Source: an uncultured Flavobacteriales bacterium (GTDB taxonomy: Bacteria > Bacteroidota > Bacteroidia > Flavobacteriales_D > Sanyastnellaceae). From it: DNA of 61,964 bases. The position numbers and the translations under genes were made by a program. The DNA is taken from assembly GCA_949373165.1 (NCBI GenBank), contig CASICO010000021.1, positions 1-61,964 of the forward strand, read 5' to 3'. This document shows, in pieces, positions 57,298 through 61,964 of the stretch; within the stretch, counting starts at the first letter, position 1, and every line of letters starts with the position of its first letter. The notes beneath the pieces are model-generated. The model ran no database searches. It saw only the letters and a list, made by a program, of their open reading frames with translations, and was not told where the DNA came from.

Positions 57298-58236
57298 ATG
57301 TCGAAGAAAGGAAACAAAAAGCCAGCTTTGGGCCGAGGCTTGGGCGCTTTGCTCGAGGCACAACAAGCGGGTCAATCGCACCGAACAGACGCAAAGAAGT
57401 CGGAGGGAAAAAATGTGGCAGAGGACGAAGCTGCGGTCAACATGGCCGGCAGAGTTGCCTTGCTTCCCATCAGTGTGATTGAAGCCAATCCCGATCAGCC
57501 CAGAAGAACATTCGAGCCATTTGCCTTGAACGAACTGGCGGACAGCATCCGAACGCTGGGCATCATTCAGCCGCTGACGGTTCGTCGGATGTCGGCGGCG
57601 CGGTACCAGTTGATTTCTGGTGAGCGTCGTTTTCGTGCGTCCCAATTGGCTGGCTTAGATCGGGTTCCGGCCTATGTCCGAGAGGCGAACGACCAAGAGA
57701 TGCTGGAGATGGCGTTGGTGGAGAACATCCAGCGTGAAGACCTCGATGCCATCGAAGTGGCCATCAGTTTTCGACGCCTCATGGAAGAATGCGCACTTAC
57801 CCAAGAAGAGTTGGCGTCACGTGTAGGCAAGCAACGCTCCACGGTGTCCAACTACATTCGATTGTTGGGGCTGCCAGCAGGTGTTCAACAGTCCGTGGCG
57901 GCAGGCCACTTGAGCTTTGGACATGCCCGGGTTTTGGCGGGGCTTCAAGAGCCGAAGAATCAAAAGGCCCTGTATCGTCGCATTCTCGACAAGGGACTCA
58001 ATGTGAGGCAGACAGAACGAGAGGCCAGCGAGATTGTAGGCAGGAAGCCATCCAAGAAGTCCAATGCCGCAACGCTGAGCCTGCAGATGCAAACCATGAG
58101 GGCGCATTTGAGAAGTCGGTTTTCAGGGCGATCTCTAGATGTGAAGGCCAAAGGCGATGGCGCCGGTCGGATTGAACTGTATTTCCAAGATGCCGACGAC
58201 CTTCAGCAGCTTTTGGACGAATTGGACGCACGTTGA
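57298..58236 (+). CDS. parB: Chromosome partitioning protein ParB
   Basis: 312 residues. Residues about 55-145 form the CTP-binding nuclease-like domain (NPDQPRRTFEP, GIIQPLTVRR, YQLISGERRFRASQLAGL, VENIQREDLDAIE). The helix-turn-helix follows (LTQEELASRVGKQRSTVSNYIRLL, SFGHARVLAGL) and the C-terminal ~50 residues mediate dimerisation (RIELYFQDADDLQQLLDEL). It binds parS and loads onto DNA with ParA. The stop overlaps the next gene's TTG start. Confidence 0.95.
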   Translation: MSKKGNKKPALGRGLGALLEAQQAGQSHRTDAKKSEGKNVAEDEAAVNMAGRVALLPISVIEANPDQPRRTFEPFALNELADSIRTLGIIQPLTVRRMSAARYQLISGERRFRASQLAGLDRVPAYVREANDQEMLEMALVENIQREDLDAIEVAISFRRLMEECALTQEELASRVGKQRSTVSNYIRLLGLPAGVQQSVAAGHLSFGHARVLAGLQEPKNQKALYRRILDKGLNVRQTEREASEIVGRKPSKKSNAATLSLQMQTMRAHLRSRFSGRSLDVKAKGDGAGRIELYFQDADDLQQLLDELDAR

Positions 58237-58757
58237 AGGTGTTCAAGTGGGGGACATTCGCGTGCCTTCTTGCGCTGTCAACTGCGCTTTCGGCTCAGAA
58301 TGACGCAGATCGAGATCGAATCGCCCGAACGACATGGCACAGTGCGGTCTTGCCCGGATGGGGTCAAGTGAACAACGGAAAGTGGTGGAAGGTGCCTTTG
58401 GTCTACGGGGCCCTTGGCGTGAGCGGTCACTTTATTCAAGTGGAAGGCAAACTCTACCGGGGATACAGGGATGGCTATCAAGCCATGACCGACAACGACC
58501 CCACGACCGTCTATGTGACGCAGTTTGACCAAACAGAAGTCAAGGACAGACGTGACTTCCATCGGTCCAACATGGAACAGAGTATTTTGACCTTTGCATT
58601 GCTCTGGGGCGCCCAAGTGATCGATGCGCATGTCGACGCTCAGTTGCTTGGGTTCGATGTTTCAGAAGACTTGAGTTGGGCCCCTGGCGTTGGCCCCATT
58701 GTTGGGGTGCGCCTGTCTCGATCATGGGGGTCCAAGCGTCAGAAAATAGTCCGATGA
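58233..58757 (+). CDS. DUF5683 exported protein
   Basis: 174 residues with a signal peptide (GTFACLLALSTALSAQ) and the segment SAVLPGWGQVNNGKWWKVPLVYGALG typical of DUF5683, followed by a hydrophobic stretch (ILTFALLWGAQVIDAHVDAQL). Function is unknown; it is regularly found between parB and dapB in Bacteroidota. The start is TTG at 58233, overlapping the parB stop (TTGA), and the stop overlaps the dapB start (ATGA). Confidence 0.85.
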   Translation: MKVFKWGTFACLLALSTALSAQNDADRDRIARTTWHSAVLPGWGQVNNGKWWKVPLVYGALGVSGHFIQVEGKLYRGYRDGYQAMTDNDPTTVYVTQFDQTEVKDRRDFHRSNMEQSILTFALLWGAQVIDAHVDAQLLGFDVSEDLSWAPGVGPIVGVRLSRSWGSKRQKIVR

Positions 58758-59446
58758 AACATCCCACTCCGTTGACAATTTTGGTGATCGGCCGCGGTCG
58801 AATGGGGCAGTCTGTTCGAGCGGCTGCTGAGGAGCGAGGCCACAGTGTTGTGGCTTGTTGGGGGCGGAAAGAGTTGGCCAAGGGAGTGTGGCCAAAGGCG
58901 GATGTGGCCATTGATTTTACGCTGCCTGAATCGGCATTGACGGTATTTGAGGCTTGTCGAAAGCAGGACCTCCCTCTGGTGAGTGGAACCACGGGTTGGG
59001 AGGCCCATCGAGATGCGGTGGAGTCGGCGGTGAGGGCCAGTGGTCATCGCTTCCTTTGGTCTCCAAACTTTTCTGTGGGAATCCACCTGTTTCGGAAAGC
59101 TTTGGCGGCAGTGGAGTCTCAATTGAGGGGACATGGGTTCTCTGTTCGAATTGATGAAATTCACCATGTGGGTAAGAAGGATGCGCCCAGTGGGACGGCG
59201 TTGGCCTTGGCTTCGGATTTGAAAGAGGCCGGGCGAGAAGGCATTCCGGTTGGCGCGACCCGTTTGCCGGGTGTGCCAGGAACGCACAGGGTGACTTGGG
59301 ATGCGGGGATGGATCAAATCCAGCTCGAGCATTCGGCGAAGAACCGTTCCGGGTTTGCCTTGGGAGCCGTTCAAAGTGCGGAATGGCTTGTTTCCCACGC
59401 AGGACCGTGCAACAACATTTTAGGCATGGACGACGTTTGGGGCTGA
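58754..59446 (+). CDS. dapB: 4-hydroxy-tetrahydrodipicolinate reductase
   Basis: 230 residues. LVIGRGRMGQSV is the nucleotide-binding loop, DVAIDFTLPESAL and VSGTTGW follow, and EIHHVGKKDAPSGTA carries the catalytic His/Lys. It makes tetrahydrodipicolinate for lysine and diaminopimelate synthesis, linking to peptidoglycan. The ATG at 58754 overlaps the DUF5683 stop; longer in-frame starts lie within that gene. Confidence 0.94.
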   Translation: MKHPTPLTILVIGRGRMGQSVRAAAEERGHSVVACWGRKELAKGVWPKADVAIDFTLPESALTVFEACRKQDLPLVSGTTGWEAHRDAVESAVRASGHRFLWSPNFSVGIHLFRKALAAVESQLRGHGFSVRIDEIHHVGKKDAPSGTALALASDLKEAGREGIPVGATRLPGVPGTHRVTWDAGMDQIQLEHSAKNRSGFALGAVQSAEWLVSHAGPCNNILGMDDVWG

Positions 59447-59477
59447 TATTGCAACCGAGTTTAGGACTCCTCTGCCC

Positions 59478-61064
59478 ATGAATCTCCCCCTACTTCTTCT
59501 CTTGATTTTTCCTTTGATTCACATGGTGACCCTTCCGCGTCTGTTTCGGCGTGCAGGGCTCACTTCTTGGCATGGGTTTGTGCCGGGATTGAATTATTGG
59601 ACTTGGCTCGGCATGTTGAAGAGGCCTAAGCACTGGTTGATCCCCTTGCTTTTTCCTGGCCCAAACTTGATCATGATGTCCATCCTTCATGTGGAGTCGG
59701 GCATCGCATTTGGGCACCGTAAAACGGTTGAGCAATGGTGGATGGGCGCATTACCGTGGGCGTCTATGCCTTGGTTGGCCTTTCGCACCGATGGGGCTTT
59801 TGTTGGGCCGCGGGATTGGTCTAAGGTTAAAAAGAGCAAGTACAGGGAATGGAGTGAGGCCATTCTGTGGGCCACTGTTGTGGCGTCCTTGATTCGCGGC
59901 TACGTTTTTGAAGCGTTCATGATTCCTACGGCGTCCATGGAGGACAGCATGCTCGTAGGGGACTATTTGGTGGTGAGCAAGATGAGTTATGGCCCGAAGG
60001 TGCCAGAAACCCCCCTTTCTCTTCCATTCGTGCACAATGCCATACCGGGCACCCATCTGCGGTCGAGCTATTTGGAATGGGTTCAGATTCCATATAGCCG
60101 GCTTCCGGGCTTTGGGGATGTGGAGCGCTATGACGCAGTCGTGTTCAATTTCCCGAATGGAGACACCGTTGTGGTAGACGCCTATTTGTCGGGGCACGAT
60201 TACCAGGCCCTATTGCGACAAAGGGCAATCGGATTTGCCGGAGGCGACCCAGTGGCATTCGAAGCCGACAAGGACCGGTTTAACGCAATGGCCAGAAAGG
60301 ATTGGAGCCGGAGTCACGGAATCAAATCGCGACCAGTCGACAAAAAGGAGCACTACGTGAAACGCTGTGTGGGTCTACCAGGAGACAACTTGGCGATTGT
60401 GAACCGAGAATTGGTCATCGATGGAGAAGTGGTGGAGTCCCCCGTGGGCCTGCAATTCAATTACATGGTCAAGTTGAAGCGAGAAGCGGATTTGAAAATG
60501 ATCAAGGAGAGGTTTGGCTTGACCAACATCGACATTCAAGGGAAGGCCCCTGGGGGCAATGTCTTCATGGCCTTGCGCAAGGACGAAGCAGAGGAGATGG
60601 TGGACCAAAATTTGGTGGCTGAGATTCAGCCCTACGACCCGACCTCTCGAAGGGGCACATTGGACATGTACCCCAACACCAATAAGTTCGACTTTGCCAC
60701 TTGGGACTTGGACAATTACGGGCCCATACACTTGCCAGCGGCGGGCGAAACTGTGGACTTAACCCCGCGAAATGTGGCCCTGTATAAGCGGGTGATCACA
60801 GCTTACGAAGGCCATGGTTTTGAAGAGCGTGACGGGCAGGTGTTCATCGACGGTGAAGCGGCGACAACTTACACTTTCTCTCAAGGTTACTATTGGCTCA
60901 TGGGGGACAACCGTCACAGTTCTGCAGACAGCCGCTACTGGGGCTTTGTCCCTGAGGACCATGTCGTTGGCAAAGCGGCTTTCACTTGGTTTTCCAAAAT
61001 GAACGAAGCCCAGCATGGAGAATCTGGCATTCGTTGGGATCGGATGTTCAAGGCGGTGAAGTGA
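59478..61064 (+). CDS. lepB: Signal peptidase I
   Basis: 528 residues, the large Bacteroidota form. Hydrophobic N-terminal segments (LLLLLIFPLIHMV and about 130-150) are followed by the catalytic serine in MIPTASMEDSMLVGDYL and the lysine in HYVKRCVGLPGD, then the box with GDNRHSSADSRYWG. A long insertion (about residues 200-290 and 310-420) separates the conserved boxes. It cleaves signal peptides of exported proteins, such as the many in this window. Its stop overlaps the downstream start (GTGA). Confidence 0.94.
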   Translation: MNLPLLLLLIFPLIHMVTLPRLFRRAGLTSWHGFVPGLNYWTWLGMLKRPKHWLIPLLFPGPNLIMMSILHVESGIAFGHRKTVEQWWMGALPWASMPWLAFRTDGAFVGPRDWSKVKKSKYREWSEAILWATVVASLIRGYVFEAFMIPTASMEDSMLVGDYLVVSKMSYGPKVPETPLSLPFVHNAIPGTHLRSSYLEWVQIPYSRLPGFGDVERYDAVVFNFPNGDTVVVDAYLSGHDYQALLRQRAIGFAGGDPVAFEADKDRFNAMARKDWSRSHGIKSRPVDKKEHYVKRCVGLPGDNLAIVNRELVIDGEVVESPVGLQFNYMVKLKREADLKMIKERFGLTNIDIQGKAPGGNVFMALRKDEAEEMVDQNLVAEIQPYDPTSRRGTLDMYPNTNKFDFATWDLDNYGPIHLPAAGETVDLTPRNVALYKRVITAYEGHGFEERDGQVFIDGEAATTYTFSQGYYWLMGDNRHSSADSRYWGFVPEDHVVGKAAFTWFSKMNEAQHGESGIRWDRMFKAVK

Positions 61065-61696
61065 CGGGCGGTTTGACGCAGTTGCCGATTTGCCCCTTTC
61101 CTCCTTTGCCATGGTGGTGTGCAGCTGTGGATGGGAATGTTGGTTTGGATGGGGTCGAGAATTACCCCAAGCGCACCTTTCGAAATCGGTATTGGATCAT
61201 GCAGTCCACAGGGCCTGTTCACGTGACCGTTCCTGTGGAACGCCGAGGCGGACGTCCGCGCCCTCAGGATCAAACCATGAGGATATTGGGCGAGCCCAAT
61301 CGAAAGGCTTGGCAGGCGTTGAAGTCCGCGTATGGAAGGGCGCCATATTTCGAGGAAATGTCCGGTGAATTGGAGTCCATCTTCCTGTCAGGAGCTGATG
61401 GACTTGGAGAGTGGAATCGGTCAACCATTGCTTGGGCCGCCGGGTGGCTTGGCTTGGCTGTGCCGTTGGATGTTTCTCCGCATGAGCACGTCATCCAAGA
61501 CCATAGGCAAGCCATGTCAACTTGGACGAGGGCCACAGAAGAAATGGGTATTCGTTGGTCTCATGTATGGCAGGACCGACAACAGGACATTCCTTATGCG
61601 CAGCTGGGCATCTTGGACGTGTTGCTTCATTTGGGGCCAGAGGCGGCCACCTGCATCAAGCCGATTCCACGGAATGAATCTCGGCGTCTAGAATGA
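61061..61696 (+). CDS. WbqC-like family protein
   Basis: 211 residues from the GTG at 61061, which overlaps the lepB stop. LPICPFPPLPWWCAAVDGN, then ENYPKRTFRNRYWIMQSTGPVHVTVPVE, and ALKSAYGRAPYFEEM resemble WbqC-family proteins, a fold of uncertain biochemical role linked to polysaccharide gene clusters elsewhere. In Bacteroidota a WbqC-like gene commonly follows lepB. Its 3' end overlaps the convergent toxin-like gene by 41 bases. Confidence 0.82.
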   Translation: MTGGLTQLPICPFPPLPWWCAAVDGNVGLDGVENYPKRTFRNRYWIMQSTGPVHVTVPVERRGGRPRPQDQTMRILGEPNRKAWQALKSAYGRAPYFEEMSGELESIFLSGADGLGEWNRSTIAWAAGWLGLAVPLDVSPHEHVIQDHRQAMSTWTRATEEMGIRWSHVWQDRQQDIPYAQLGILDVLLHLGPEAATCIKPIPRNESRRLE

Positions 61697-61961
61697 CGTC
61701 GAGCACAACCACGCGTTTCTCCTCGACCAGATAGTAAATGCGGTGGTTGTGAGCCAGAACACTCCAGATGTCGCCTGCGATGGTCTCGAATCGGGCTTTT
61801 CTTGCCTCTCGGGGCATGGCATTTTGAGCCAAACCGCGAATCCGGGCGATGATTTCATCTTTGGACTTTTCGGCCCCAATCAAGGATGCACCCTGTAAAT
61901 GCCGAACCAACCGTTCGATGGCAGTGGTCGCCCTGTCGGCGATGATGACGTCTCGTTGCAC
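61656..61961 (-). CDS. RelE/ParE-type toxin-like protein, possibly 5' partial
   Basis: About 101 residues with the ParE/RelE small-barrel pattern. An N-terminal helix contains ATTAIERLVRHLQ, then RIRGLAQNAMPREARKARFE, TIAGDIWSVLAHNHRIYYLVEEKRVVVLDV. Such proteins are usually the toxin half of type II toxin-antitoxin pairs. No antitoxin gene is seen here; it would lie upstream, outside the window. The only visible start is a GTG three bases from the edge and the frame remains open, so the true start may be further upstream. Convergent with the WbqC-like gene. Confidence 0.65.
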   Translation of the reverse strand: MQRDVIIADRATTAIERLVRHLQGASLIGAEKSKDEIIARIRGLAQNAMPREARKARFETIAGDIWSVLAHNHRIYYLVEEKRVVVLDVILDAEIHSVESA

Positions 61962-61964
61962 ACA

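Noticed and set aside
55231..58300. Search for a parS palindrome near parAB
   Set aside because: No convincing 16-base GTTTCAC-type inverted repeat was seen by eye in or around the operon.

Overview
The window looks like a chromosomal segment of a marine-type member of the Bacteroidota, probably related to Flavobacteriales/Cryomorphaceae. This rests on protein families typical of the phylum: GldF/GldG, secreted proteins with type IX secretion (T9SS) C-terminal sorting domains, a DUF3276 PUR-type nucleic-acid-binding protein, and the order parA-parB-DUF5683-dapB-lepB-wbqC. Base composition is higher in GC than in most flavobacteria. No phage, IS element or CRISPR array was seen. The bulk is housekeeping DNA with several large secreted-protein genes set into it.

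Layout. (1) 1-1121: 3' part of a thioredoxin-like gene and a terminator. (2) 1140-14003, minus strand: two secreted, cysteine- and aspartate-rich repeat proteins. The first is giant (about 3300 residues once three single-base frame breaks are ignored), with about 40 near-identical 59-residue repeats, an embedded blue-copper domain and an EF-hand-like tail. The second is a 950-residue relative sharing the N-terminal domain and tail. (3) 14143-14216: tRNA-Met(CAU) with terminator. (4) 14880-21378, minus: a tightly overlapping operon running from SAM hydrolase/adenosyltransferase through a monooxygenase-like protein, gldF, gldG and a DUF4340 protein to a thiolase and a PaaY-like hexapeptide protein. 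(5) 21466-28941: phoH-purC-sua5-cca operon, glnS, a small unknown, a LytTR regulator with a degenerate receiver, and clpS. (6) 29015-35589: two 860-residue FG-GAP/UnbV paralogues flanking rpe and coaE. (7) 35704-40526: nfeD-SPFH-aldehyde dehydrogenase, an arginyltransferase-like protein and exonuclease III. (8) 40548-45448, minus: a five-haem cytochrome and a third FG-GAP/UnbV protein, both with T9SS sorting tails. (9) 45557-50464: mtaB-lgt-inositol phosphatase and an ECF sigma / membrane protein / Spy-like trio. (10) 50468-52410: msrB and a DEAD-box helicase. (11) 52565-55230: a PKD-type adhesin-like protein with a type B sorting domain, broken by two single-base insertions. (12) 55276-61696: PUR protein, UPF0173 hydrolase, parAB, DUF5683, dapB, lepB and a WbqC-like protein, followed by a convergent ParE/RelE-like toxin gene at the edge.

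How the parts fit. Sec signal peptides, Lgt, LepB, GldF/GldG and T9SS tails describe a cell that puts large, probably calcium-binding proteins on its surface. The most unusual content is the giant repeat/cupredoxin protein with its paired smaller relative, and a multihaem cytochrome predicted to leave through the T9SS. Five apparent frame breaks, all equivalent to single-base insertions, fall in two secreted-protein genes. Assembly or sequencing error must be excluded before either is called a pseudogene. No gene-free stretch exceeds about 220 bases.
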